A DNA stretch of 64,000 bases from the NCBI GenBank assembly GCA_963989385.1, contig OZ022505.1, positions 59,337,737 through 59,401,736 of the forward strand, read 5' to 3'. Under the pieces are notes generated by a model that saw only the letters and a program-made list of their open reading frames with translations, ran no database searches and had not been told where the DNA came from. This DNA comes from Ctena decussata. Its lineage: Eukaryota > Mollusca > Bivalvia > Lucinida > Lucinidae. Within the stretch, counting starts at the first letter, position 1. Each line of letters starts with the position of its first letter. Both the position numbers and the translations under genes were made by a program. Shown here in pieces: positions 7,861-20,344 of the stretch.

Positions 7861-10545
7861 TTTTTTTAGCTCACCTGAGCCTTTAGGCTCATAGATGAGC
7901 TTAAAGTATAGCCAGGCATCCGTCAACCGTCCGTCGTCTGTCGTCCGTCGTCAACATTTTCAAACATCTTCTCCTTTGAAACCACTGGGCTGATTGAAGC
8001 CATATTTCATATGGGGCCTACCTAGGTCGAGGGAACGAAAATTTGTTCCGGGTATCTGGGTCAATGACCAAGGTGGCCACCACGCCCATATATGGCTAAA
8101 CCCTTTCAAAAATCTTCTTCTCGAGAACCAAAAGGCCTTTGACCTTGAAACTTGGTATGTAGCATCGGGAATTGAGGCCTATCATAGTATATGCAAATGA
8201 TGACCTTGTGATGACCATGACCTAATTTATGACATGGTCAACTTTTGTACGTTAGGCTTTTATATGGGAAAACGCTTAAACAGTGGATTCTCTGAAACTA
8301 TTTAAGTCTAAGGTACAATACTTAGTATACATGGTCAACTAAATGAACTAATGAACATATAATGTCACTAAAGGTCACGGTCATTCGGTCCGTCCATCCG
8401 TTGTCAAGATTTTCAAACATCTTCTCCTCTGAAACCACTGGGCCGATTAAAGCCAAATTTCATACGGAGTCTCAGTGGGATGGGGGAACGGAAGTTTGTA
8501 CGTGGGGTCTGGGTCGCATGACCAAGATGGGGAGACGAAAGTTTGTACGCGGGTCTGGATCACATGACCAAGAAAGCCGCCATGTCTATATATGGTAAAA
8601 CCCGTTCAAAAATCTTTTTCTCCAGAACCAAAAGGCCTATGACCCTGAAACTTGGTATGCAGCATTGGGCATGCGGGCTCATCATAGGTTATACAAATGA
8701 TGACCTTGCAATGACCTTGACCTAATTTATGACATGGTCAACTTTTGTACGTTTGGCTTTTATATGGGAAAACACTTAAACAGTGGATTTCCTAGAAACT
8801 ACTTAAGTCTAAGGTAAAATACTTTGTATACATGGTCAACTAGATGAACAAATGAAGATATTATGTCACTAAAGGTCAAGGTCATTCTCTCCGTCCATCC
8901 GTTGTCAAGATTTTCAAACATCTTCTCCTCTGAAACCACTGGGCCGAATAAAGCCATATTTCATACGGGGTCTTAGTGGGATGGGGGAACGGAAGTTTGT
9001 ACGTAGGGTCTGGGTCACATGACCAAGATGGCCGCCATGCCTATATATGGTAAAGACCCTTTAAAAATTTTCTTCTCCAGAACCAAAAGGCCTATGACCT
9101 TGAAAATTGGTATGTAGCATTGGGCATGCAGGCCCATCATAGTTTATACAAATGATGACCTTGCAATGACCTTGACATAATTCATGACACGGTCAACTTC
9201 GGTACCTTAGGCTTTTATATTGGAACACGCTTAAACAGTGGATTTCTCAGAAACTATTTAAGTCTAAGGTAGAATATTTGGTATTTATGGTCAACTAAAT
9301 GAAGAAATGAAGATATTATGTCACTCAAGGTCAAGGTCATTCTCTCCGTCTATCTGTTGTCAAGATTTTCAAACAGCTTCGCCTCTGAAACCACTGGACG
9401 ATTAAAGTCAAATTTCATATAGAGTCTTAGTGGGATGGGGGAACGAAAGTTGGTTCCCGGGATCTGGGTCACATAACCAAGATTGCCGCCATGTCCATAT
9501 ATGGTAAAACCCGTTCAAAAATCTTTTTCTCCAGAACCAAAAAGGCCTATGACCTTGAAACTTGGTATGTAGCATTTGGAACATGGGCCCATCATAATTC
9601 ATACAAATCAGGACTGTGCTTTGAATATGACCTAATTTATGGCAAGGTCAATTTTGATGCATTGGAAAATGCTTAAACAGTGGATTTCTCAGAAACCATT
9701 CAAGTCTAAGATATGATATTTGGTATTCATGATTAACTAAGTGAGCCTATCAAGATACTATGTTGTTATACGTCAAGGTCATTCTTTGACCTTTGTTCAA
9801 GGTCTTTGTGATTTTGTTGCCTGTCAACATTTTCAAACATCTTCTCTGAAGCCACTGGGCTATTTGAAGCTATATTCATACGGAGCTTCACTGTGTTAAA
9901 AGGACCAAAGTTTGTTGAGCTGGTCATGGTCACATGTCCAAGATGGACACCATGCCCATATATGGTAAAACTCCTTCAAAAATCTTCTTCTCCAGAACCA
10001 AAGGCACAATGACCACGTGGCATGGTATGTAGCATTGTTGCATCATAGTTTGTACAATCATGACGGTGCATTGGCCTGTATGTGCACTTAGTACTGGTTA
10101 ACCGCTTAGGAGGTCTAAGCCTGTCCAGGAATAGTGTGGTTAGGTTAACTGACCGCCCCGACATGACCATAGTTGTTTACCGTGGACGTTAAGCAACAAA
10201 ATCAATCAATCAATCAATCATTGACCTAATTTATGGCAAGGTCAACTTTGGTATGTTATGCTTTTATATCGGAAAATGCTTAAACAGTTGATTTCTTGGA
10301 ATTGTTTTAAGCCTAGATATTATAATTGGAAAATATGGTTAACTAAATGAATACATAAGGACAAGGTCATGAAAGGTCAAGATCATTTTTTTAACTTTGC
10401 TCATGGTCACTGAGATTTTAAAAATTAAAATATGCACACCTTTTAAGCTACTGGTTTCAAATTTGTAACGAATGAGCGAAATGACAAATTGTGTCTGTTT
10501 TGCAGAAGGTGTCAGGTGAGCTACAGGACCATTGGTCCTCTGGTT
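7861..10545 (+). repeat. Tandem-repeat element ending in GCTCACCTGAGC
   Basis: Starts at AGCTCACCTGAGCC and ends in GGTGAGCTACAGGACCATTGG. Between are about five imperfect units of roughly 470-490 bp, each with AACATCTTCTCC, CCATATATGG, CCTTTGACCTTGAAACTTGG and GTCAACTTTTGTACG-like phrases. Short open frames inside are shared by decaying units and carry no known domain. The layout (short inverted ends, tandem core) resembles bivalve pearl-type repeats, often linked to non-autonomous Helitron-like elements. Confidence 0.8.
10076..10219 (+). mobile_element. 5'-truncated tRNA-type SINE fragment
   Basis: Matches the 3' part of the SINE at 28338-28609 (TGTGCACTTAGTACTGGTTA, then TACCGTGGACGTTAAGCA) and ends in (ATCA)n at 10201-10219. 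It interrupts a unit of the surrounding tandem element, and ATTG(G)CC/ATTGACC flanks look like an imperfect target duplication. Confidence 0.8.
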
Positions 10546-11120
10546 TCAGCTCACCTGAGCCAGCGGCTCCGGGGGAGCTTATAGGATAGGAAGGCTCCGT
10601 CTTCCATTCGTCGCACGTCGCCCGTCCACAATTTCAAACAACTTCAATCTGCTTTGAAATCATTGAGCCGTTTGTAACCAAATTTCATATGTAGCCTCCA
10701 GGCCTCATGGGAAACTGCCCTGGTCACACGACCAACATGGCCGCCACGACCATATATGGAAAATACCTTAAAAATCTTCTTCTCGTGACCGAGAGGTCGA
10801 TGACCTTGAAACTTGGTATGTAGCATCGAGTACGCGACTACTACCAAGATGCTTCAAATTATGGATTGACCTTGACCTTTTTTACGGTAAGGTTAAATTT
10901 TCTTTCTGGTCCTTTATATGGGAAAATACTTGAACATAAGATATTTTGCAAACTGTTGAAGATTTTGAGCTAAAACTGGTATCGGCAGTCATCTTAATGA
11001 GTACATAAATATCTATAAATACAAGAGGTCAAGGTCTTTCTTTGACCTTTGGCCCAGGTCTCTCATATTGACTAATTGTAACCAAAGTTCCTACAGAGCC
11101 TCCAGGGATTGATGAAAGGA
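10546..11120 (+). repeat. Second GCTCACCTGAGC-type element
   Basis: Opens with AGCTCACCTGAGCCAGCGGC, then GTCG/GTCC-rich sequence and a diverged unit of the same kind as the preceding element (CCATATATGG, ATGACCTTGAAACTTGG). No gene. Confidence 0.7.
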
Positions 11121-11789
11121 AATACTAGTACATAACAACATTCGCGCACACAGAAGATTCAGATCAGCCTGTGCGGTCTAATCAGAATCTTCTCTGTTCG
11201 CATGAAGTGACTGTGTAGCCTAGAAATAAAAAATGATCAGTCTACACAGATGATATGGCCGATTTTAATATTCAGTACTGCCTACATAATTGAGTATTCC
11301 AGTCAGCCTTCACAGCTAAAAAGCGAAACAGAACACGCTGATCCGCCTACACAGATGTGACGGCTGATATTAATATTTACTATTCATATTGAAGTTTTGT
11401 CAACAGTGACTAATCGATTCAACCTGCACATCTGCGCAGACTGATAAGTTTTCATTACAGTTTTATTCGAGCTTTAGACATATATATATTTACTATATAA
11501 CATTGGAAAATAATAATCCCTTTTATTTTTTATTTTTTACAACTTATACATGTCATGTTTGTATATATTTTTGATTGAAAGGCATTTTAGTCTTTCATTA
11601 TGCAAAAATACTGTGAAATATTTAGCTTCTAGACATTTAAAAATATATTTGTTTACATTTATTTTAATAAATAATAAACTCATAAGTGATAAAAAAACTT
11701 GTATATTTAGAAGTTTTATATCTGAATAAAATTATTAAAACAATAGTCATGTATTTATTTATTCTGAATAAATTATATATTTTTATCTT
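11121..11789. other. Gene-free, AT-rich; MITE fragments
   Basis: Fragments near 11140-11460 resemble the inner part of the GAGCCGCGAC MITE (CAGATCAGCCTGTGCG, ACTGATAAG) but without recognisable ends. The remainder (11461-11789) is very AT-rich with no coding signal. Confidence 0.5.
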
Positions 11790-12690
11790 TATCTCAACTG
11801 AGCCAGTGGCTCCGGGGGACGTTACTGGATGGGAAGGCTCCGTCGTCGTCCGTCGTCGTCTGTCCGTCAGAAAAAAAGCTTGAAATATCTTCTTCTCTTC
11901 CAATCGACTGATGACCTTGAAAAATGGTATGTTGCATTGAGCTCTCAAGTACTACAACTAACTAAGATTATTCAAATGATGACATTGCGTTGACATCGAC
12001 CTTTTTCACGCCAATGTCAAATATTGGGAAATGCTAGAATATAAGTTTTCATGGAGAGTTTTGAAGATTTTGGCCTACAAATTAGTATGTATAGTGGTAT
12101 TCATGAGTACATCAAGGTTATTGAGCAATAGAGGTTAAGGTAATTCTGTGATTTTTGACCCAGGACTGTAATATTTTGAAAATTTCAAACATCTCAAAAT
12201 CCAGTGGGCAAATTGTATCAAAATGTCGTGTTGAACCTCCAGGGGCTGAGGGAAAGAAAATAAGTTCAAACGGTCCAGACCAATTGACCAACATGGCTGT
12301 CATGCCCATATATGGTTTTAACATTTAAAAATCTTCTACTCCAGAAACAATTGGCCGATGGCCCTGAAACTTTTTATGTAGCATCGAGTACTCAAGTATT
12401 ATCGACATTGTTCAAATGATGCCCTTGGCTCGACCTTGACCCTTTTCAAGGCATTGCCAATTATGAGAAAATGCTAGAACATAACATTTCATGACTACTG
12501 AAAAGTTTTGAAGTTTTTGGCCAGAAAATGGTATATTCGGTTGTTTTAATGAGTATATGAAAATTTATGAGTACAAGAGGGCAAGGTGATTCTATGACCT
12601 TGGACCCAGAACGCACATATTCTGACAATTTCAAACATCTTCTCAAAAGCCATTTGGCGTTTCCGGGCATCATGTCCCTCTTGTAGCAGT
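11790..12690 (+). repeat. Third GCTCACCTGAGC-type element, diverged
   Basis: Begins TCAACTGAGCCAGTGGCTCC with GTCGTC repeats, then two diverged units with AATCTTCTACTCCAGAAAC and CGACCTTGACC phrases. No gene. Confidence 0.7.
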
Positions 12691-12942
12691 TTCCCGATAT
12701 TAGGCCCTATCCTAGTGGTTTATCACTGGCCTATACCCCCTCATACAGACATATTACCTGGGGGACTGCGAAACTGACGCAAGTTTGTCCAGTATTGCTT
12801 TTCGCGATTTACCACGGACATTCAGAGCCTCTGCTTGCTTATTAAATGCAATCCAGGCTTCTTGTAGTCAACGCTGAACCAGTCCACTCGATGTTCGGTC
12901 ACATGGTTAGTATAACGTGATGAGTCGGGTTGAAATTGATAT

Positions 12943-13171
12943 GAGCCGCGACACGACAAAACCAACAACGTGGTTGTGTGCCCAGCGTAGACTCAGATCA
13001 GCCTGGGCATCCGCCCAGTCTGATCAGTCTTCGCTGTCCAAATGGAGGTAGCTTCGACCCTTAGCTACACAACAGCATTTAACACGAAGAATCTGGTCAA
13101 CCTGGGCAGATGCCCAGGCTGATCTGCGCTCGGCGCTCAACCTCATTGTTGGTTTTGTCGTGTTGCGGCTC
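12943..13171. mobile_element. GAGCCGCGAC foldback MITE, copy 2
   Basis: GAGCCGCGACACGACAAAAC and its inverted partner GTTTTGTCGTGTTGCGGCTC bound a self-complementary 229-bp element. Flanks ATAT/AATT give only an imperfect 4-bp duplication. Confidence 0.9.
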
Positions 13172-14280
13172 AATTATGTTTTCAAGATCAGTACAAGTGA
13201 TGAGTTGGGTTGAAATGTCTGTTTATCGCTGTTCAAACAGCAGTAACATTTTTGCGCTAGCTATTCTATTCTATGGATGTTGCCTTTATAGATACAGCCC
13301 CATATAACTAGCAATGCTTTCTTATGCTAAAATGTATTCAGTCCACTATCGATACAATTACAATACAAGAATTAAAGCGCGACTTTACAAAAGCTTGACT
13401 TTAACAAGCACAAGTTTCATATAGACAATACCGGCCAAGTGACCGGACATCAACAGCAGTGTTAGAAGTGAGCTAAATGCCACAGGTGACTATTTGTCTA
13501 TGTTCAATCAGCCATGAAATATAGGTCATAGCCTGTTATGATTTTCGCTTGAAATCAGTAGATCTTTCCTAGATGTATATAAGGAGCAAGTTCAAAGACT
13601 CCCTTGCGGTTACTTAGAAACTGAGCAAATCGCAACAGCTGAATATCTTTTTCTTTGTTCCGTCAATCGTGAAATATAGCTCATAACCCGATATGCTTCC
13701 CTGTTTCCGTTGATCTTCTCCAGACGTACCTATTGAGCAAGTTTGAAGACTCTAGCCCTAGTGGCTACTAAGAAACTGAGCTAAACGCAACAGGTCGGTA
13801 TTTTTTCTGTCGTCAATCAACCGTGCAATTTAGCCAATGGCCCTATATGCATCGCTGCTAGATCTTCCCAAGACATCTATGGAGGAAGTTTGCAGACTCT
13901 ACCGTTTGCGGAGCAACAGGTGAATCTGTTAAATGCAACAAGTGAATATTTTTTATGTGAAATCAGCCGTGAAATATAGGGTCTGGCCCGATATGCATCG
14001 TTGCTTTCAGTAAATCTTCCCCAGAGGTATCTATGGGTGAATATTCTATGTTCAGTCAAACATGAACTTTAGCCTATAGCTTGATATGCATCGCTACTTT
14101 CAGTAGGTCTTCCCAAAACGTATTTATGAAGCAATTTTGAAAACACAAGCCCTTGCGGTTACTTAGAAACTGAGCTAAACACAATAGGTAATATTTTTAC
14201 AAAGGCGCACATGCACGCGCACGCCTACGCGGACACACAGAAAGGGTATTGCTTCGCAAAGTCGCGCTAATAATAACCAA
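13172..14280. repeat. About 150-bp tandem repeats, pearl-like
   Basis: From about 13435, units with GAGCAAGTTCAAAGACTC, CTTAGAAACTGAGCAAA and ATATGCATCGCTGCT recur every 148-151 bases (anchors near 13584, 13735, 13883, 14110). The right end has an alternating purine-pyrimidine stretch (CACATGCACGCGCACGCC) then GGTATTGCTTCGCAAAGTCG. 13172-13434 shows nothing recognisable. Confidence 0.7.
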
Positions 14281-14949
14281 ACACTTACAAAAAGTAAATT
14301 AAAAATCATCATCACATTTTATTTTGAGAGCAGCTGTTGAGTCTACTGACGCTAAGGAAGAAACTGAACAGTATTGTTCTTGGTTTAAACTTGTTTATAT
14401 GCATTATATGTCTAACAATTCAAGAGCAAGACACAGTAATTTATATATCAATACATGTATACAAATGGGATTCGAAAAAAGCCAAATGGCTTGTACGAAT
14501 TCGTCTCCCTTTAACAGTCATTGTAGAGAATAAACGTCTTGTGATCAAGGTCACTATCATATAATAGTAATCAGCTCTAGCAATATATGCAAATATAAAT
14601 TCCAGCAAGTAATACCTATAAAATGCATATGTAATAATTTATATAGGATCCGGCTAACCTGGAAAAGAAAGATGAAAATAGAATAAAATTGGAAAAATAT
14701 TAGCAATAGAGAGATAAGTAGAATAACAGAAAGAGCTCTCAGAAGTTCGTATCCTTAGGGGGGCCTCGGTGAGCAAGAGCCACATCAATCGTTTTTAACC
14801 CAAGTTGCTATTTCAATCATTATACTAACCTTAGTTGATCTACAGTCAATTGCATTTCGTGTTCGGTTGGATACAGTATGAAAAACTTCCTAATCTATTT
14901 ACTCCGTATGCTCAAAACGTTTACTTCTAGAAATAAATTTATGTACTGA
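14281..14949. other. No gene recognised
   Basis: AT-rich sequence with two overlapping short open frames (14324-14564) of no known domain. The right part may be the 3' UTR of the LINE that follows on the minus strand. Confidence 0.4.
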
Positions 14950-16726
14950 CTAGAAAACAGACCCATTTGCCTCGTCGCATAGTGCCAGATTTCCAAACAA
15001 GAGTGAATTTACTGTGGGTGTGCAAAACTGTGAGACTTCGTTCAGTAAGTCCACTCTAATAGCATTATATCGGTTACACTCTAGCAAAAAGTGATTGTTT
15101 GTTTCAAGGCTGCCGCAGTCGCAGTTGGGGTTATCAATAATATTTTTATGACAGAGGTAATATCTTAAAGAACTACAATTTGTACGTAACCTGGCTTGAT
15201 GAATCTGTCCAAACCTATCACCACAGAAATAATATGACGGTTTTCGATGTATGTGGGTATTCAACGAACGTTTAAAGGATTCTACTGATGGTAAGGTTCG
15301 AACACTTGTTGGTAGAGAGTTCCAATCTCTTATAACAGAGGGAAGAAAGGAATTGTAGTACAGTTGTGTTGCGGCATGTATAGGCTGTAGATTTCTTGCG
15401 TTCCGTAAATTGTAGGACGATGCCTGACCAACCGGATTCGGTACTAATTGAGTCAAATAAGCAGGACAAAGTCCATTCTGCATTTTGTAAAATAAGACCA
15501 ATTTTTATTTACGTCTTCGAGAACTAAGTTGCTCCCAACCAAGCTCCTCGTGTAGTAAGGTTAACGATACGAGTTTGATAGTACCGGAGACGATTCTTGC
15601 GGCCTCTAGTTGAATTTTCTCAATGTCATTTAATTCGTATTGTGTACAATTGTCAAATATTACACATGCATATTCGAGAATCGGTCTTATGAACGAAAAA
15701 TAAATAATCTCAAGTGCTCGTCTATCAAGTTTGTGTTTAAGCTTACGCATTATGTTAATTCTTGTCCATGCTTTCACAGTAATATTAGTAATGTCTTCGT
15801 GCCATGTTCCATCGTTTGAAAAGGTAAGGCCTAAGTGTTTATGAAAGTAGACTTCCTGTATTACATCATTATCCATGCGTAGGTCTGGATGGTAAATATT
15901 AGAACGTTTCCGTGAAATGAGAAGGGCTTCAGATTTAGAAGGATTAAAAGTTACTTGCCATTTCGAGGCCCAAGCTTTTATCTTCGATAAATCACTGTTA
16001 AGTTTAAGGGCGGCAGACTGCGGAGTTTCTACTATAATATAAAGACTGGTATCATCTGCAAATAGCCGTATATTAGTTTCAATATCCAAGACTATGTCAT
16101 TTATAAAGATTAAAAACAAAAGGGGTCCAAGAATAGACCCTTGTGGTACCCCAGCTTTCGTAAAGGTCCAATCACCGGGTAAAACGACACGTTGTCTTCT
16201 GTTTGTTAAGTAATCGGAGAACCAGAGAAGTAGAGACCCCCTAATGCCAACAGACTTTAATTTAAAAAGTAAACCCTTTTTATGCCACACCCTATCAAAG
16301 GCTTTGCTTATGTCGAGAAAAACAGCACGAACCTCTTTTCCATCATCTAATGCATTACAGAATGTATTATATATGCTAACCAATTGGTTAACCGTCGAGT
16401 CACTTTGAACGAATCCAGACTACAGGCAAGAAATGGTATTGTTCACAACAAAGAAGTTATAGACATGTTTATTCACTAGTTTTTCAAAAACTTTCTCAAT
16501 AGTATTCAGAAGAGATATAGGTCTATAGTTAGTAATATCTGACATCATCTTTTTGCTGAATAGGCGTCACATTCGCTTCTTTCCAGGAGGCAGGAACGAC
16601 GCTATGCGATAAGGAAAAGTTAAACAATGTACAAAGTGGGTCAGCAATTTGTGAAGACAATTCTTTCAGCACTCTATTATTTATACCATCAGGACCTGAT
16701 GATTTTCCCAGTTTCAGACTTAGCAA
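14950..16726 (-). pseudogene. LINE reverse transcriptase relic
   Basis: Contains the RT signatures KSSGPDGI, VFLDISKAFDRVWH, GVPQGSILGPLLFLIFINDI and the catalytic FADDTSLY, followed by thumb and Cys-rich C-terminal sequence (NPNCDCGSLETNNHFLLEC). Two in-frame nonsense codons split it: TAA at 15505-15507, and TAG near 16422 in the conserved QSGF motif (CAG to TAG). A frameshift lies near 16530. Its role was target-primed reverse transcription of the element RNA; it cannot now make full-length protein. Confidence 0.88.
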
Positions 16727-17277
16727 AACATCCTTTACTTCGTGGGAATAGAGAATAATATTGTCTAGAACTGGTGCGTCATCGTTAATTATGAGATTAG
16801 GTAACTCAACGTTGTCATCGTGTAAGTCAGACTGACTTGCGAAGTAATTATTTAGAAGATTTGCCTTATCTTTGTTACACGAGTAAACGTCACCATTGTG
16901 GGTAAGGGGAGGGATAGTACTATCGTCAAGTGATTTAATAAAAGATTTTAGGGTTTTCCACCAGTCTCTGCTATTTAGGCTGTTGGTTTTTGAATTATCT
17001 GATAATTTGTCAAAATATGTTTAGCATTGCGGATAGTGCTCGTAACTTCATTCCTGTATCGCCGAAAAGTATTCATATCATCGAGAAGTTTTGTATGTTT
17101 AGCTTTATTATAAAGACGTCTCCGTTTGCGTATCATTTTGCGGATGTTACTGTTAAGCCAAGGAGGATCTGACGAATGAATCGTTATAGATTTTGGAAAG
17201 TATTTGTCAGAGAGAGCAGCTATGTGATTTGAAATATTTGAGGAGTATATATTTATATCTTCGGATATTAATTCGTT

Positions 17278-18000
17278 CTAATCTGTTATACCAATTTCCT
17301 CCCGCAATGAATCATAATCCCCTCGGTCATACAAATAAATTTTCCTTTTAACATTTATTAATCGATCCTTTCTTAATTTATAAAAGCAATAGATAGGACA
17401 ATGATATCGGATATTTTGAGACAGAAAAGGTTCGCCAACGCCACTTAGTACAGTATTTCTATTGTTGTTTACCATAATAATATCGATAAGTGACGACGAA
17501 AAATGTGTTGGTTCGTCTATTATTTGTGTCAAGGTGGGCTGGTTACATATGTCATTAATTTTTTTACGTGCGTTTTCTTTGAGACAATCCATGTTGAAAT
17601 CTCCCGTTATAATAATATCTTTAATGCCAGTGTCAGCTGCTAAATTGATAGAAGTCTCAATATCCGAAAGGACAGAGGCATCTGCGTTTGGTGGCCTATA
17701 AAAGGTACCGATTAAAACGGGTTTGTGTTGTACGCGAGCTTCGATCCACACACTCTCAATGTTTCGTATTTCAAGATCATAACGCCGTTTTGTATAAATA
17801 TTTTCGTTTACATACACCGCTACCCCGCCATGATTGTCATTTGGTCTGTCATAACGGTATGGTACTTTGTAACCACGTATAGAGATGTCATTGTCAGATA
17901 TGTTTTGATTTAGCCATGTTTCCGTTACGGAAATAACGTCAGACTTATTCAATGAATTGTTCTTGGAAGAGCTGCTGCGCGTCCGACTGGAAAATGGCAC
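17278..18000 (-). pseudogene. LINE AP-endonuclease, N-terminally truncated
   Basis: About 240 residues with VTETWLNQ, GGVAVYV, GTFYRPP, ITGDFNMD and SLIDIIMV, matching the APE-type endonuclease of CR1/Jockey elements that nicks target DNA. The start (NVQSLR-type motif) is missing and the usual final SDH motif has degraded (RYHCPI). The downstream linker to RT is frameshifted. Confidence 0.85.
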
Positions 18001-18120
18001 TCTTCTTTTTAACGTCGGCGTTTATTTGCCGACGTCACGCCCAATACTGGAACATCGCTGTACCTTTTCGCACCGTCGGGCGTGGATAGGAGAGTGTTGG
18101 AAGACACCTGACGGCACATA

Positions 18121-18419
18121 GAATTTAAATTTTTATCAGTTTGATGATTCAGAAACGAATAATACTTTTGCCTTCTTATTTATTGAATTCATAATTTTTA
18201 ATACTCGGTACTCGTTCATATAAGGAGACGCACGTGCGTCCTTTATATGAACTTGTACCGAAAATTTCACAACATCAATTCAATAATCTATAATTAACGA
18301 TTCCATTTTTTATAATGGTCTTTGGCTGCCGGGTGTTCACAGGAGAAGCAGATCCCTTCTTTTTTTAAAATCCTCTTCTTGAAGCACGATCCCTTGCATC
18401 GGTAGATGGGAATTTATTT
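18121..18419. other. Foldback repeat, otherwise empty
   Basis: Arms at about 18183-18233 and 18235-18290 fold back (CGGTACTCGTTCATATAAGG against CCTTTATATGAACTTGTACCG) around GACGCACGTGCGTC. No gene. Confidence 0.6.
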
Positions 18420-18628
18420 GAGCCGCGACATGACAAAACTATCAAAGTGGTTGTGCGCATCCGCCCAGTCTGATCAGAGTCTTCACTGTCCGCATGGAGG
18501 TAGCGTAGACCCTTAGCTACCCTTTGAGCACTTAATGGAGAGTCTGATCGAACTAGGCAGATGCCCAGATTTATCTGAGTCTGGGCTGGGCGCACATCCA
18601 CATTGTTGGTTTTCTCACGTCGCGGCTC
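18420..18628. mobile_element. GAGCCGCGAC foldback MITE, copy 3
   Basis: Same ends and inner palindrome as the other copies; flanks ATTT/GTTT fit a 4-bp duplication with one change. Confidence 0.88.
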
Positions 18629-19469
18629 GTTTTTCACTGTGGTTATCTCAGTTGCAAGTAGCCAAGTAGCTAGCTTTGTCCTGATGATTGCTGTTTGCCG
18701 TTCAAAGCATTATGACCGTCCTTCAACATCGCGACATTTTTGGCGTTAAAAGCTCTAGCCACAAGTGAAAAGCCTTTCATGATTCTGGTTAATTTACGAG
18801 AACGATTGCGTCTTTCCAGTCTGGAGCATTGATACAAACGGTTTATTCAGCTTCTCCATTGTTTTTCACCAAAAGCGTTTCAGTTCTGCATAGCATTCAT
18901 TGTCTAAGGTTATCTGAGCTTTTTTCTCTATAAGACACCTTTTAATTCCTTGTTTTCCTAAAACAGTTCCTCTTTTAATGCAAATACTTTGAGAAACAAA
19001 GACATCTGGCATGCCAAACAATTGTTTTGACATAGCGGTTGCCGAAGGCTGGTATACCGACGCGAATAGCTGAAATACATCATAACTGCAGTTGTAACTA
19101 TTTCCTACAAATATAAGCAAGAGTTCAGCTATTCAAAATAAATAGTAATCAGGATGTAGAACTACGGTAAGAGATTTGGTGAATCTGGAAAAAAAGTTCG
19201 AACTAGCCGTGGGTGTGTGTGGATGTATGGTGTGTGATTCAGTATCATATGCAAAATGTAATAATACAGCAGTCGGGAAAAAAATAAGCAGTTATAAGGT
19301 GGTGATTATCACTGATTCGGGGTGGAGACAAAAATTCTGCATATAAAAATGCTGAAAATGCAACAGATCTTCCCCAAAATAAGCATATAAATAAACGGTT
19401 ATCTTCTTTAAGTTGTTTCTCACTATTTAAAATCTCAAAATGCAGGACTTGTTGAAGTTAAACAGGTCT
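18629..19469. other. No gene recognised
   Basis: No domain or repeat recognised. A short minus open frame (18866-19120) has no family resemblance and no context support. Confidence 0.4.
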
Positions 19470-19560
19470 CACGGTGCATAACCATATCGGACGCTATCTG
19501 TGAAAATCTGCGTTACTTGACTCTATCTGTGAGTGCTACGGACTCTATTTGTTATTTGCC

Positions 19561-20170
19561 ATGGACACTTCGGCGATTCAGTCGAAGAAAAAGGGACAAA
19601 ACGTGTAAGTACTGGGTTTCATGGTTTCCACGGAACACATACCTTATCTTTCCTAATATTTCCGTCGATATTATTCAGCTAGCGATGTTCAGTGCTTGTC
19701 ATCAGTGAAATCAAATGCAGCGTGATAGTGCAGGAGCGTACATGGCCCATGAAAACAAGGAAAAACTCAATGTTCTTATTTGTAGGTAATAAATTTTGTC
19801 CTTAATTTACGAAGATAATCATGTTCTTGATAATTTACACATGTTGTTAGGTGTATAAGTAAAATCTTTACGTTAATATCAATGTTTAAAGGACACCACC
19901 CATCATTTTCAATGTTCCGGATTCTATTTGTGTCTCCAAAATAATGTAATTTTATGCCAACGGACAGATGTTGTCCTCAAGGCAACGGACTATACTTGTG
20001 AGCAGCGGACCTTACTTGTGATGTTTGTTTTCTTTTTTTTCAGCCAAAAACGTCGTAAAAGATCAAACTTGTGGTTGCATCCGCCAAAACGGCGATGGCT
20101 AAGTCCCGAATTTGAAAAAAAGTCCTGCGGCGCACGCTCAATTAGTGTCCACAGTAGATTGCTAAAATGA
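19561..20170 (+). CDS. Possible two-exon short ORF inside the CAC element
   Basis: An ATG at 19561 opens 44 coding bases ending at a good donor (ACGT then GTAAGT at 19605). A strong acceptor (CTTTTTTTTCAG ending at 20043) starts a second exon to TGA at 20170. Joined, they encode about 56 residues, basic in the second exon (KRRKRSNLWLHPPKRR). The product has no recognised family. It may be the remnant 5' end of a transposase cut off by the RTE insertion, or chance. Low confidence. Confidence 0.2.
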
Positions 20171-20344
20171 GGCCATGTCATCCACAATGGTTCACTCAAA
20201 AGATGTAAAGGAAGTTGATAGTGCTCTCTCCATTTATGGGTTTCTTTGTCCTAAAATCATGCATATAGTTACACCAATCTATAGATGTTATTAATAATAA
20301 ACCGCAACTTTAGGTGTCCACCACCGTTTGTACTTATGACTATT

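Larger units (their letters stand above)
14950..18120 (-). mobile_element. CR1/Jockey-superfamily LINE, inactivated
   Basis: Read on the minus strand the element gives an endonuclease (17278-18000), a linker, a reverse transcriptase (to 15505) and a C-terminal region (14950-15501) with an HFLLEC-type Cys/His motif. That order is standard for non-LTR elements of this superfamily. It is 5'-truncated within or just before the endonuclease and interrupted by nonsense codons and frameshifts. Flanking target duplications were not identified; the 5' edge is approximate. Confidence 0.85.

Noticed and set aside
7994..9676. Several 60-78-codon open frames in the tandem element
   Set aside because: They fall in the same place of successive repeat units and are broken in others; no protein family fits.
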